From the NCBI GenBank assembly GCA_027066965.1, contig JAMOMT010000139.1:1-30773 (forward strand): a stretch of 30,773 bases of DNA, read 5' to 3'. Below are positions 15,474 through 23,292 of the stretch, in pieces. The notes beneath the pieces are model-generated. The model was not told where the DNA came from. It ran no database searches and saw only the letters and a list, made by a program, of their open reading frames with translations. The translations under genes were made by a program, and so were the position numbers. The first letter of the stretch is position 1, and each line of letters begins with the position of its first letter. This DNA is from Archaeoglobaceae archaeon (GTDB lineage: Archaea; Halobacteriota; Archaeoglobi; Archaeoglobales; Archaeoglobaceae).

Positions 15474-16232
15474 ATGAACATGACGAATGCAACGAGAGAT
15501 CTCATGGCGATTTACGTTATGTGGCTCAGGGAAATGAAAAGGCTAGTTAGAGCCAAGTCGAGATTTCTTAGCTCGCTCGTCATGCCTCTGATGTTCCTCG
15601 CATTTCTCGGTTCGGGTTTTAGAGAAGTGAACTTCTTCGGAACGAGCTACATAAGCTTCCTGACTCCCGGAATCGCTGGAATGGCCGTTATTTTCTCTTC
15701 TACTTTCGCTGGGCTCTCAGTTCTGTGGGACAGGGAGTTCGGATTTCTCAAAGAGATAGCTGTGGCACCCGTTAGAAACGTTGCTGTCGTCTGCGGGAGA
15801 ATAGCCGGAAGCGCAACGACATCCATACTTCAGGCAATGGCTATATTGGTTCTGGCAATTCCCCTCGGATTCTCGACTAAACCTCAAGGGGTCCTGTTAT
15901 CTATTCCATTCATCGTGCTCATGGCTGTTACTTTCACGGGGATGGGGTTATTCTTCGCTGCGATAATAAAGGACTTCCACGGATTCGGACTCGTAATGAA
16001 CTTCGTTATATTTCCGCTCTTTTTCCTCTCCGGAGCTATATTCCCCGTTTCGAACCTCCCGTCCTTCCTCGTGCCTCTCGCCTACTTCAACCCGCTGTTT
16101 TACGGGGTCGACGGACTGAGGGGGGTGCTAACTGGTAGAGGTGCGACAAATCCGATAATCGATCTGTCAGCTCTCGTAGTCTTTTCGATTGTAACGGTTT
16201 TCGCAGGAGCGAAGATGTTCGACAGACTTTAG
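15474..16232 (+). CDS. ABC-2 type transporter permease (DrrB-like)
   Basis: Membrane partner of the upstream ATPase. About 252 aa with six hydrophobic segments, for example FLSSLVMPLMFLAFLGSGF, GIAGMAVIFSSTFAGLSVLW and FVIFPLFFLSGAIFPVSNLP. The sequence FFLSGAIFPVSNLP followed by PLFYGVDGLRGVL is characteristic of ABC-2 permeases. I chose ATG at 15474 because GGTGA (15463-15467) sits correctly before it; a TTG at 15468 in frame is less likely. It follows the ATPase by 44 bases in the same operon. Confidence 0.9.
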   Translation: MNMTNATRDLMAIYVMWLREMKRLVRAKSRFLSSLVMPLMFLAFLGSGFREVNFFGTSYISFLTPGIAGMAVIFSSTFAGLSVLWDREFGFLKEIAVAPVRNVAVVCGRIAGSATTSILQAMAILVLAIPLGFSTKPQGVLLSIPFIVLMAVTFTGMGLFFAAIIKDFHGFGLVMNFVIFPLFFLSGAIFPVSNLPSFLVPLAYFNPLFYGVDGLRGVLTGRGATNPIIDLSALVVFSIVTVFAGAKMFDRL

Positions 16233-16283
16233 CCTCGCTTCAGCGTTTTCAGCCGGACCGTATAAAAAGATCAAGGTGAAACC

Positions 16284-17702
16284 ATGCTAACAGCCCAGGA
16301 AGTGGCGGCAGAGGTCCTCGTGATCGTGGAGGAAGAGGTAGTCTCGGCAAAGGAGGCAATAAAGAAGGTCATCGGCTGGCTGTCAAGAAGGCATCCGGAA
16401 CTCCTCGACTTCAGAGTCAGAGGAAGCGTTCACGCTTACGTCATGGAGACCCTAAAGAGAATGAACACAATAGACTTCCTCGCAGACCTGTGCCTAAGAG
16501 GAAAAAGGATGAAAGAACTGAATCCCTTGCTCAGAAACCTGATAAGAATTGGTCTGTACGAGATGCTCTACCACGATGTTCATCCAGCCCTTGCGACCGA
16601 CTCTGCCGTTAGAATTGCCAAAAAAAGGCTCGGAAAGGGTGCTGCTTCGCTCGTAAACGCCATAATGAGGAGGGCAGAGAAAATTGACCTCGAAAGGGAA
16701 ATTAAAAAGCTGAACCTGACGAAAAGAGTCGCCTTAAAGTATCACCACCCAGAGTGGTACGTGAGGTTTGCCTTCAGGTTGCTCGGAAGGGATGAGGCAA
16801 TAAAGCTAATGCTCGCTAACATGAAAAGCACCACATACGTGAGAGTTAACGAGCTCAGAGCTTCTGTAGAGAGCGTGAGAGGGTACCTCGAAAAGTTCTG
16901 CGACGTCAAAGAAACCCCCCTACCCTATGTTTTCAGAGTGGAGAACTGGGAGAAGCACCCTTCAGCACTCGAATGGCACGAGAAGGGAAAGTATGTCGTT
17001 CAGGATCTCGCTTCGGCTCTCTCAGCTCACCTGCTCTCGCCGGAGCCAGGAGATTTCGTCGTTGACCTCGCAGCGGCTCCAGGAATAAAGACTTCGCAGC
17101 TCGCGATGCTGATGGAGAACAGAGGAAGAATAGTAGCAGTTGACAACTCTCCCGAAAGGCTTGAGAGGATGAGGGCCAAAATGAAACAGCTCGGTGTAAA
17201 GATTGTCGATTGTGTGCTCGGAGACGGAGCAACATTCCGTACGTCAAAGAGAGCAGATTGCGTTCTGCTCGATCCACCCTGCTCAAGCACGGGAGCACTC
17301 AGGAACTACCCGTGCGTCAAGTGGAGGTTTGACGAGAAGAAGTACATTTCCACAATTTGGCTACAGAAAAAGATGCTAAAGAACGCTCTGAGTCTGGGGG
17401 AAAGAGTCCTTTACTCCACGTGCTCAATCACATTCGACGAAAACGAGGGTAACCTCTCAGACTTCGAAGATTACGTTTCTAGAGTTAAGGTAAGGAATAT
17501 CAGAGGGTTTGAAGGGTGGAGGGGGTGTGGAATAAGAGAGTTCGAGGGTAGAAGGTTCGGAAAGTGGAAAGAGGTCGTAAGACTCTGGCCACACGTCCAC
17601 GACTGCTGCGGATTTTTCATATCCCTACTGAGAGGTACTGCTGAGGTTGATATGAGGTCGCGGCAATCAGAAAAAGCAAGTCGAAAAACAAGGAAAAGCT
17701 AG
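16284..17702 (+). CDS. RNA (cytosine-5) methyltransferase, RsmB/NSUN family with NusB-like domain
   Basis: Methylates cytosine C5 in rRNA or tRNA using S-adenosylmethionine. The N-terminal ~135 residues resemble the NusB-type RNA-binding domain found in RsmB; the catalytic domain follows. SAM-binding motif DLAAAPGIKTSQLA lies at 261-274. The two cysteines of m5C enzymes are present: Cys333 in DPPCSSTG (release) and Cys380 in STCS (nucleophile). The C-terminus is a basic tail (RSRQSEKASRKTRKS). AAGGTG precedes the ATG at 16284. The target is not evident; it lies upstream of endA, another RNA-processing gene. Confidence 0.9.
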   Translation: MLTAQEVAAEVLVIVEEEVVSAKEAIKKVIGWLSRRHPELLDFRVRGSVHAYVMETLKRMNTIDFLADLCLRGKRMKELNPLLRNLIRIGLYEMLYHDVHPALATDSAVRIAKKRLGKGAASLVNAIMRRAEKIDLEREIKKLNLTKRVALKYHHPEWYVRFAFRLLGRDEAIKLMLANMKSTTYVRVNELRASVESVRGYLEKFCDVKETPLPYVFRVENWEKHPSALEWHEKGKYVVQDLASALSAHLLSPEPGDFVVDLAAAPGIKTSQLAMLMENRGRIVAVDNSPERLERMRAKMKQLGVKIVDCVLGDGATFRTSKRADCVLLDPPCSSTGALRNYPCVKWRFDEKKYISTIWLQKKMLKNALSLGERVLYSTCSITFDENEGNLSDFEDYVSRVKVRNIRGFEGWRGCGIREFEGRRFGKWKEVVRLWPHVHDCCGFFISLLRGTAEVDMRSRQSEKASRKTRKS

Positions 17703-17777
17703 AAAACAAGAATAAGGAGAACGGATAGAAAGTCGGTTGGCGAAAATTGAGGAAACTGGAAAGAAAACAAAAAAGGA

Positions 17778-18710
17778 GTGGTTCCTACGCGGATAGAGAT
17801 CATTGAGAAAACTGGAGTTTCTAAAGCTAGGAGTCTTGCAGGAAGAGGTTTTGGTGTGGAGAGAGGTGGAAAGGTCGTACTCCACCCGGTAGAAGTGGCG
17901 TACCTCGCAGCTTTAGGAAACTCTGTTTACCTCGGAAACAAAAAGCTTGGACTCGAAGAAGTTTTCAGGTGGTGCTTTTCCGACAGGAAGAATGTCCTTC
18001 TGTTTTTCGTTTATAGAGATCTCAGAGATCGGGGACGCAAAGTTAGGGTGAGTGGAGATAAAATCGTTGGGAGAGACATTTATATACCCATCTCAGAAAG
18101 GGATGAACTCGTTTTTCCCGAATTGATAAAAAAGAAGTGCATTCTAGCAGTTGTTGACGAGGAAGGTGATGTTACGTACTACAGGTTTGACAGGTGGGAT
18201 GAAAGAGGTGAGCAGGAGGGCGAACCGGAGCCGTTTACCGGAGTTTTTGCTGGGGACAGGGTTGTAACTGAAATAACCTCCGTCTTCGAAAGGTACTTCT
18301 ACGGTAGCATGGCGAGAAACGTAGTAACTCTCTCGCTCGTGGAGGCAGTTTACCTGTACGAGGCCGGCATCCTCAGGCTGGATGTGTCAGCGAAGGAGTT
18401 GCTGGAGGAGGCGAGGAGAACTGAGGAAAATTTCGACATCAGGTATATCTTTTACAGGGACCTGAAGAAAAGAAGGTTCGTCGTGAAAACAGGATTTAAG
18501 TTCGGAAGTGACTTTAGAGTTTACGAGAAAGTAGAGAGTGCCAACGACCTGCCCCATTCCACCAGCCTGATAAAGGTAGGGGAGAAGATGAAGGCGAGCG
18601 AAATGGCCTCTCACGTGAGAGTGGCGAGTGCAGTTAGGAAGAGGATGGTTTTTGGATTCTTAAAAAACGGAAAGCCTGAGTACGTGTTCTTCGAGAGGAT
18701 TAAAGTTTAG
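17778..18710 (+). CDS. endA: tRNA splicing endonuclease (duplicated alpha2-type)
   Basis: Cuts introns from tRNA and rRNA precursors at bulge-helix-bulge motifs. The 310-residue chain carries two EndA repeats, the arrangement of the Archaeoglobus alpha2 homodimer. The catalytic triad sits in the second repeat: Tyr249 (SDFRVYEK), His260 (DLPHST) and Lys288 (AVRKRMVF). TGFKFGS and the C-terminal FFERIKV match the A. fulgidus enzyme as I remember it. The first repeat (DLRDRG...YIPISER) is the structural copy. The GTG start at 17778 follows AAAAGGA directly, so the exact start is uncertain. A substrate, tRNA-Trp with intron, lies at 21104-21240. Confidence 0.95.
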   Translation: MVPTRIEIIEKTGVSKARSLAGRGFGVERGGKVVLHPVEVAYLAALGNSVYLGNKKLGLEEVFRWCFSDRKNVLLFFVYRDLRDRGRKVRVSGDKIVGRDIYIPISERDELVFPELIKKKCILAVVDEEGDVTYYRFDRWDERGEQEGEPEPFTGVFAGDRVVTEITSVFERYFYGSMARNVVTLSLVEAVYLYEAGILRLDVSAKELLEEARRTEENFDIRYIFYRDLKKRRFVVKTGFKFGSDFRVYEKVESANDLPHSTSLIKVGEKMKASEMASHVRVASAVRKRMVFGFLKNGKPEYVFFERIKV

Positions 18711-18719
18711 GCTGATAGA

Positions 18720-18768
18720 GTCTCGCGGGTATAAGAGACAAAAGTAAAATTACCCACGAACTATACCC
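18720..18768. promoter_or_regulatory. Promoter region of cooC with inverted repeats
   Basis: GTCTC (18720-18724) and GAGAC (18735-18739) flank a GGGTATAA TATA-like core. GGGTATA (18727-18733) also pairs with TATACCC (18762-18768), just before the ATG at 18775. The symmetry could place a regulator over the promoter or form a hairpin in the leader. Confidence 0.3.
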
Positions 18769-18774
18769 AAGACG

Positions 18775-19629
18775 ATGGAAAGGGCTTGTGAAAACGCGAA
18801 TGTGGATGAAAATACAAGAAATTCACGCGTAAACTTGCGTAGTAAAGAAAACAAGGACAAAAGTAAAAAACCCCTGAAGGTCGCAATCTCCGGAAAAGGT
18901 GGTGTCGGAAAGACCACTCTCGCCGCTGTACTCGCTCACCTTTTCGCGAAAGATGGATTTAGCGTTACTGCAATAGACTGCGACTCCTCGATAAACCTTC
19001 CCTCTGCCCTCGGAATAGAAGAGGAGATAACTCCGCTCTCCACGTTGAGGCACATCATAGAGGAGAGGGTCAAGCTCCCTTTCGGAGCCTTCAGGTACAA
19101 CCCCAAGGTAGACGACGTATTCGAAAAGTATTCCAGAAGAAACGAGGATGGTGTTAGGGTGCTCGTCCTCGGAACGATAGAGAAAGGGGGGGAGGGGTGC
19201 TTCTGTCCGGAGAACGCTTTTCTCAGGGCAATCCTCAGGCACGCTATATTCAGCGACGATGTTCTGATACTGGACATGGAGGCGGGAATAGAACACTTGG
19301 GTAGGGGAACGGCTAAGGGAGTTGATGTACTCATAGCCGTCGTAGAACCGGGAAGAAGGTCAGTTGAGACATTAAAAAGGATAGAAAAGCTCGCAGGAGA
19401 CATAGAAATAGAGAGGATTGCTGTTGTCGTGAACAAGTACTTCGAAGAAGCGAGAGCTCTACTAGAAGAGGTCGAGAGAAACTACCACGTTCTTGGAGTG
19501 ATACCCCACAGTGACTGCTTCGTGAGAGCGGACCTCAGCAGCACGCCACCTTACAAGCTCTGCGACCTCAGACCATTCGTCGAGGTAAAGAAGAGTCTGA
19601 TAGAGTTCGTGGGTAGTGGGAGAAAGTAA
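18775..19629 (+). CDS. cooC: CooC-type nickel-insertion ATPase (MinD/ParA family)
   Basis: CooC proteins use ATP to help insert nickel into the C-cluster of carbon monoxide dehydrogenase (and related acetyl-CoA synthase). The deviant Walker A ISGKGGVGKTT is at 38-48, DCDSSINLPSALG follows, and the family-specific CxC metal site is Cys142-Cys144 in GEGCFCPENAFLR. LILDMEAGIEHLGRG is the switch region. Length 284 aa, longer than usual because of a charged 33-residue N-terminal extension (Lys/Asn/Asp-rich); no better internal start is seen. No CODH gene is in the window. A DUF166 gene follows in the same direction. Confidence 0.9.
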   Translation: MERACENANVDENTRNSRVNLRSKENKDKSKKPLKVAISGKGGVGKTTLAAVLAHLFAKDGFSVTAIDCDSSINLPSALGIEEEITPLSTLRHIIEERVKLPFGAFRYNPKVDDVFEKYSRRNEDGVRVLVLGTIEKGGEGCFCPENAFLRAILRHAIFSDDVLILDMEAGIEHLGRGTAKGVDVLIAVVEPGRRSVETLKRIEKLAGDIEIERIAVVVNKYFEEARALLEEVERNYHVLGVIPHSDCFVRADLSSTPPYKLCDLRPFVEVKKSLIEFVGSGRK

Positions 19630-19693
19630 GTTCTTAGCTTGAAGTTCGCCGCAACCATCTCAGCATCCAACTGTCGTATCCGAGGGGATGGAG

Positions 19694-20359
19694 ATGAGAG
19701 TCGGCATCCTCGGCAGGGGTGCTCACGGCTACCAGAGTGCCAAAGAAATGAGCAGACACTTTGAAGTCAACTTGGCTGTTCTGCCCGAAAATCTGCCAGA
19801 AGTGATAGAGACTATCGAAGAGCTTCAGAGTCTCGTGGAGAGTGGAAATCTGCGAAATGTGCTGAGATCCAACATCCTCATATGCTACGCGAGCCACCCG
19901 GATGTGAGTCTTCTGCTTGCGGAGAATTGCTCTTCGGAGCTGCTTATAATAACCGGGGAAAGAGGAAAGACTGGCTCGGCGAAGCAGATTGGAAGGGTTG
20001 CTGAAAAGAGAGGCGTTAAGGTGCTGATGCCAGAAATCTGTTGCGTCGTCAGGAGTGTCGAGGGTTTCGAGTGGTTCTTTGAGCGTTACGGGAAGCCTGA
20101 GTTTGAATTTTCGATAAGAGAGGGAAGAATTGAGAAGGCAGAGGTAAGAAGGTGCGCCTTCTGCGGTGCGACGAAGTTCGTGGCAAGAAAGTTAGCGGAG
20201 GAGAGGGCAAGGGTGGAGGATGCACCAAGACTTGCAGGACTGTACACGCAACTCTACCCGTGTCTGGCGACGAGAGGAATAGAGGGGGGCATACATCTTG
20301 CCGCAGAGATGCACAGAATGGCTGCAGAGAGGGCTTTGAAAAAATTGAGGGGGTTTTGA
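19694..20359 (+). CDS. DUF166-family protein
   Basis: About 221 aa. The N-terminus MRVGILGRGAHG looks like a nucleotide- or Rossmann-type beta-alpha start. The C-terminal half carries the features I associate with archaeal DUF166: RRCAFCGATKFVARKLAEE, then GLYTQLYPCLATRG and a helical end with IHLAAEMHRMAAERAL. Several cysteines (a CC pair in PEICCVVRS, CAFC, and YPC) could bind a metal or cluster. The ATG at 19694 is preferred (GAGGGG about 8 bases upstream); the ATG at 19688 is possible. It follows cooC by about 60 bases. Function unknown. Confidence 0.7.
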   Translation: MRVGILGRGAHGYQSAKEMSRHFEVNLAVLPENLPEVIETIEELQSLVESGNLRNVLRSNILICYASHPDVSLLLAENCSSELLIITGERGKTGSAKQIGRVAEKRGVKVLMPEICCVVRSVEGFEWFFERYGKPEFEFSIREGRIEKAEVRRCAFCGATKFVARKLAEERARVEDAPRLAGLYTQLYPCLATRGIEGGIHLAAEMHRMAAERALKKLRGF

Positions 20360-20391
20360 ACTTCAACTTGTGGTAAGAGTCACTTAAGCAA

Positions 20392-21051
20392 TCATTTAAC
20401 CCTGAGCCCGCGAACGAAGTAATATATCCTCCTCGCCTGCTTGTCGCCTATGCCCTCGACCTTCTTGAGGTCAGCTATGCTCGCGTTTACGACTGCATGA
20501 ATACTTCCAAACTTCTCGAGCAACTTCTTCGCCTTCTCCACGCCGATTCCCGGTATGGCTGTAAGCATTGCAATGCTGTCGTCCACTTCAGCTTTTCTGA
20601 TTATCCTAGGGTAAACTTTCAGCTTTCCGGAGCTGACCTTTCTGTCGAGGTTCTTCAGCAGGAGACAAAACTCCTCCTCGCTTTCGAGCCTCAGAGGGAC
20701 GACTATGCCTTTCAAACTCTCGAAGGCCTCGAAGGCAGTAAGAGCTACACTGAGAATTCCTCCGATATAGGCATCCTTACTTATTCTTTCTTTCCAGCTA
20801 TTGAAAGGGCCGATTACGCACAGAAAGGAGAGAGGATACCTTCTGCGCAGCCTGTGTACTTGATCGAACAATCTGCCGTCGATTATCGAGCTCTCAAAAT
20901 CGTTAACGCTCTTCCTCTCTACAGCCACCTCCACTGAGGCGTTAACAACGCAGTAGTCTCCTACTTCAAGCCTTTTTCTCTCCACCTCAACACCCATAGA
21001 GCCGAGTGTTTGGATTATCCTCTCCGGCTCCCTGTCGTCAGCGAGTATCAC
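20392..21051 (-). CDS. Short XPF/Mus81-type structure-specific endonuclease
   Basis: The nuclease domain (about 1-140) has the family motif VERKSVNDF (44-52) with GDYCV before it. A C-terminal tandem helix-hairpin-helix domain (about 160-215) contains AIPGIGVEKAKKLLEKFGS and VEGIGDKQARRIY. Homodimers cut branched DNA such as 3' flaps and forks. The 219-residue chain lacks the helicase module of euryarchaeal Hef and so resembles the short crenarchaeal XPF that works with PCNA. No PCNA-interaction motif is obvious at the C-terminus (RGLRVK). Start GTG at 21051, with GGTGGT just upstream (21055-21060). Confidence 0.9.
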   Translation of the reverse strand: MILADDREPERIIQTLGSMGVEVERKRLEVGDYCVVNASVEVAVERKSVNDFESSIIDGRLFDQVHRLRRRYPLSFLCVIGPFNSWKERISKDAYIGGILSVALTAFEAFESLKGIVVPLRLESEEEFCLLLKNLDRKVSSGKLKVYPRIIRKAEVDDSIAMLTAIPGIGVEKAKKLLEKFGSIHAVVNASIADLKKVEGIGDKQARRIYYFVRGLRVK

Positions 21052-21103
21052 GCTACCACCCAGACTGAGCTAATAAGCCAAAAATCAAAACCTGAGAAAA
21101 AAG

Positions 21104-21240
21104 TGGGGCCGGTGGGATTTGAACCCACGACCTGCGGGTCTCTTCGGGTCAGCGCTCCAACGGGTCATCACCGATCAGCAGACCCGTTTGTCATCATCAC
21201 CGCTGGAGCCCGCCGCGCTTCCTGGCTACGCCACGACCCC
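21104..21240 (-). tRNA. tRNA-Trp (anticodon CCA) with a 63-base intron
   Basis: On the minus strand the acceptor GGGGTCG (21240-21234) pairs with CGGCCCC, followed by discriminator A at 21104; CCA is not encoded. D stem GCGT/GCGC, anticodon stem GCGGG/CCCGC and T arm GTGGG-TTCAAAT-CCCAC are all present. The loop reads CU-CCA-G before the intron and A after it, so the anticodon (21206-21204) is CCA. The intron (21202-21140) is inserted after position 37, the usual archaeal site cut by EndA. The mature tRNA is 74 bases. Confidence 0.95.
21140..21202 (-). ncRNA. tRNA-Trp intron acting as a box C/D 2'-O-methylation guide
   Basis: The intron has, on the minus strand, box C GTGATGA (21194-21200), box D' CTGA (21175-21178), box C' GTGATGA (21165-21171) and box D CTGA (21149-21152). 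The guide before D' (CGGGTCT) pairs with AGACCCG around the 3' exon junction; the N+5 rule selects C39. The guide before D (TGGAGC, with flanking pairing) pairs with the 5' exon loop GCUCCA and selects C34. This is the arrangement known from the Haloferax tRNA-Trp intron, which guides methylation of nucleotides 34 and 39. The pairing is read directly; activity is inferred. Confidence 0.9.
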
Positions 21241-21310
21241 GTTTACAACTTCCCGTTTGCATCCAGTGGCACGGTGAGCAGAAATATAACTCTTACGCCT
21301 GTTATTCCTC

Positions 21311-21553
21311 TTATTCAATTTTCCCTCTCTTACCAGCCTTCTCCCTAAGCTCCTTTAGCCTTCTCTCGCAGAACTCGAATACTTCCTTCCCCTCCTCCTT
21401 GCTCAGCTCCCCTGTAGCGAGGTAAGAACCCACGTGCGGGTAAATTACGTAGTCGAGCTCCCACTGCACTTTTTCGTAGTCAGTACCCTTTCTCTCGTAC
21501 TCCTCGAACAGTTTCTTGAGCACTGCGATTATCTCGTCCTTGAGCTCGCTCAT
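21311..21553 (-). CDS. Small hypothetical helical protein (80 aa)
   Basis: A charged, largely helical protein with no membrane segment and one cysteine. The centre QWELDYVIYPHVGSYLATGELSKEE may be a helix-turn-helix pair; the C-terminus is basic (RRLKELREKAGKRGKIE). I do not recognise a family. ATG at 21553 lies 27 bases from a shared TATA element at 21575-21585, which implies a leaderless start and excludes the longer reading from 21613. It is divergent from the PRC-barrel gene. Confidence 0.6.
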   Translation of the reverse strand: MSELKDEIIAVLKKLFEEYERKGTDYEKVQWELDYVIYPHVGSYLATGELSKEEGKEVFEFCERRLKELREKAGKRGKIE

Positions 21554-21574
21554 GAGCTGGAGAGAATTCCAAAG

Positions 21575-21585
21575 CTTTATATACG
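21575..21585. promoter_or_regulatory. Shared TATA element between two divergent leaderless genes
   Basis: CTTTATATACG is centred at 21580, 27 bases from the minus-strand ATG (21553) and 28 bases from the plus-strand ATG (21608). It reads as a TATA box in both directions, and both messages would begin at or next to the start codon. Confidence 0.5.
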
Positions 21586-21607
21586 TTGCAGAACCTGAGT
21601 AGCCCGT

Positions 21608-21865
21608 ATGCAAGTGTTTGCCAGAAGTCTCGCAAAGAAAACCGTACTAATGTCTGATGGAACAGTCGTCGGAATTTTGCACAACATAACCGCAGACCTG
21701 AAAACCGGCCTCCTGCTGAGTGTGATAGTTAGGCCGGCCAAGAACACGAACATACCGGAACTCGAAAAGAAGGACGGTTTTTATATCATACCATTCGACA
21801 CCGTGAAATCAGTTTCGGACTACATCGTAATAGATAGAAAGATGGTAAAGAAGATGCGCTGCTAG
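21608..21865 (+). CDS. PRC-barrel domain protein (85 aa)
   Basis: The sequence reads as a small beta-barrel: VLMSDGTVVGILHNITADLKTGLLLSVIV followed by YIIPFDTVKSVSDYIVID, the two halves of a PRC barrel. Single-domain archaeal PRC proteins of this size are common; in larger proteins the fold occurs in the ribosome-maturation factor RimM and photosynthetic reaction-centre H chain. Its function here is unknown. ATG at 21608; the next gene begins 23 bases after its stop, probably in the same operon. Confidence 0.75.
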   Translation: MQVFARSLAKKTVLMSDGTVVGILHNITADLKTGLLLSVIVRPAKNTNIPELEKKDGFYIIPFDTVKSVSDYIVIDRKMVKKMRC

Positions 21866-21888
21866 AATGTGTAAATTGAACTATAAAA

Positions 21889-22584
21889 ATGAGAGACTAC
21901 TCGGACTACCTGTTTCCACCACTTCTTCTTCCGTTCTTTCTCCTTCTGATAATCTTGCCTTTTCTCGCAGTATTCTTCGTTCTATCCAGTTCTGCTGTTT
22001 TCCAACTCGTGTTCGACATGAGCAGGAGTCAGGCTTTGACTGTGTTCACTCTCGCAATAATAGGAAGCTTCATAAACGTACCTCTGTACGAAATGGAGGG
22101 AAAGCCTATCGAGAGGTACTACAGGTTTTTCGGCTATATTTACGCCATCAGGGAAAAGAGGAGAGTCGTCGTGGCTGTTAACGTTGGTGGGTGTATAATT
22201 CCAGCAGTCCTCGCGTTAAAGCTTCTACCCGAACTCCCACTTAACGCGTGGATTCTATCTTTTTTGATTAGTACAGCGATAATATACACTCAGGCGAGGC
22301 CAGTCAGAGGTCTTGGCATAGCTGTGCCTGTTTTCGTTCCTCCAGCGATTGCAGCTTTATCGAACTACCTTGCTCTGTCTGTTTACGGTTATCCTCTGAT
22401 TCTGCTCCCGAAAATGGCGTTTTCTACCGGTGTACTCTCAGTTCTGTTTGGAGCTGACATACTTCACCTGAAGGAAGCGGACAAGATAGGAAGCGGAATC
22501 GTAAGCATCGGAGGTGCAGGAACTTTCGACGGTATATTCCTCACGGGACTGTTTGCCGTCGTTTTCTCCCTGTTCTTGATTTGA
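21889..22584 (+). CDS. DUF1614-family integral membrane protein
   Basis: 231 aa with about six hydrophobic segments beginning at LFPPLLLPFFLLLIILPFLAVFF. DUF1614-type features are the internal FTLAIIGSFINVPLYE and the C-terminal GIVSIGGAGTFDGIFLTG. The family is widespread in archaea and some bacteria with unknown function. It follows the PRC-barrel gene by 23 bases on the same strand. Assignment to DUF1614 is from memory of the GAGTFDGIFLTG signature. Confidence 0.75.
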   Translation: MRDYSDYLFPPLLLPFFLLLIILPFLAVFFVLSSSAVFQLVFDMSRSQALTVFTLAIIGSFINVPLYEMEGKPIERYYRFFGYIYAIREKRRVVVAVNVGGCIIPAVLALKLLPELPLNAWILSFLISTAIIYTQARPVRGLGIAVPVFVPPAIAALSNYLALSVYGYPLILLPKMAFSTGVLSVLFGADILHLKEADKIGSGIVSIGGAGTFDGIFLTGLFAVVFSLFLI

Positions 22585-22635
22585 TCTCGACGTCAGCTTG
22601 CATACGTTGTCGGCCGGTTTCAGACATCCAGCCTG

Positions 22636-23292
22636 TTAAACTCTCATCATCCTAACGATGTACTTCGGAGGAATTTCCTCTGCCAGAGCTATGTATTCGT
22701 TCGCCATGATGATCCTTATACCGTCCTCAACAGCAGACTTGGCGTCAACCTCAAGTATTATTGGATCTTCCGTCCTCAGCCTCGCGACCTCCTCACTCTT
22801 TTCAATTGTTGTCGAGAGATGAACGTAAGCCTGATTTACCGGTTTTATTCCAATTTCGAGTAACCTATGAGCTTCCTCCTCCCCAGTACCATAGTAAAGT
22901 CTTTCCTTGTCACACACCGGGTAGTCAGAGAGCTTTACCTTAACGCTATGCCCATACCTGGCCCTTATCTTTCCCTCTCTAAGCTCGTACCTCCCCTTTA
23001 CGTCGCTGTAGATCATCGCCTTTATTAGCCACTGGTTTGCCCACCTATACTTCCTTTTCACAGCTCTGACAAGGTCGTCGAAGTTTACCCAGCCGTCCTC
23101 ATCCATCTCGAGCTTGAACCTTTCAGGGAAGTGTCTCAAAATACCGGAAACGAGCCTGCCAAGCTTTTCAACCCTTACCCTGTCGAGTATCACCTCACCA
23201 ACGTAGCCGCAGTGACACTTCTCGCCTCTGTAGTACCCGTGAGTCGGGCATAGTCGTATGTCCTCCATACTTGGTTTAGAGAGCTCACCCAT
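22636..23292 (-). CDS. kptA: RNA 2'-phosphotransferase (Tpt1/KptA family)
   Basis: KptA removes a 2'-phosphate from RNA using NAD+, giving ADP-ribose 1'',2''-cyclic phosphate. The N-terminus has a zinc-ribbon (LCPTHGYYRGEKCHCG), seen in many archaeal members. The winged-helix half contains LGRLVSGILRHFPE and DEDGWVNFDDLV. Catalytic-type residues appear in IRARYGHSVKV and AYVHLSTT. The ATG at 23292 is preferred, preceded by GGTG, and overlaps the end of the upstream DUF531 gene by 8 bases. Archaeal splicing by RtcB leaves no 2'-phosphate, so the natural substrate is unclear. Confidence 0.93.
   Translation of the reverse strand: MGELSKPSMEDIRLCPTHGYYRGEKCHCGYVGEVILDRVRVEKLGRLVSGILRHFPERFKLEMDEDGWVNFDDLVRAVKRKYRWANQWLIKAMIYSDVKGRYELREGKIRARYGHSVKVKLSDYPVCDKERLYYGTGEEEAHRLLEIGIKPVNQAYVHLSTTIEKSEEVARLRTEDPIILEVDAKSAVEDGIRIIMANEYIALAEEIPPKYIVRMMRV

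Noticed and set aside
21040..21110. Possible extra tRNA-like sequence downstream of tRNA-Trp.
   Set aside because: No acceptor or T-arm pairing beyond the tRNA-Trp itself; the bases are the start of the XPF gene and a short AT-rich spacer.
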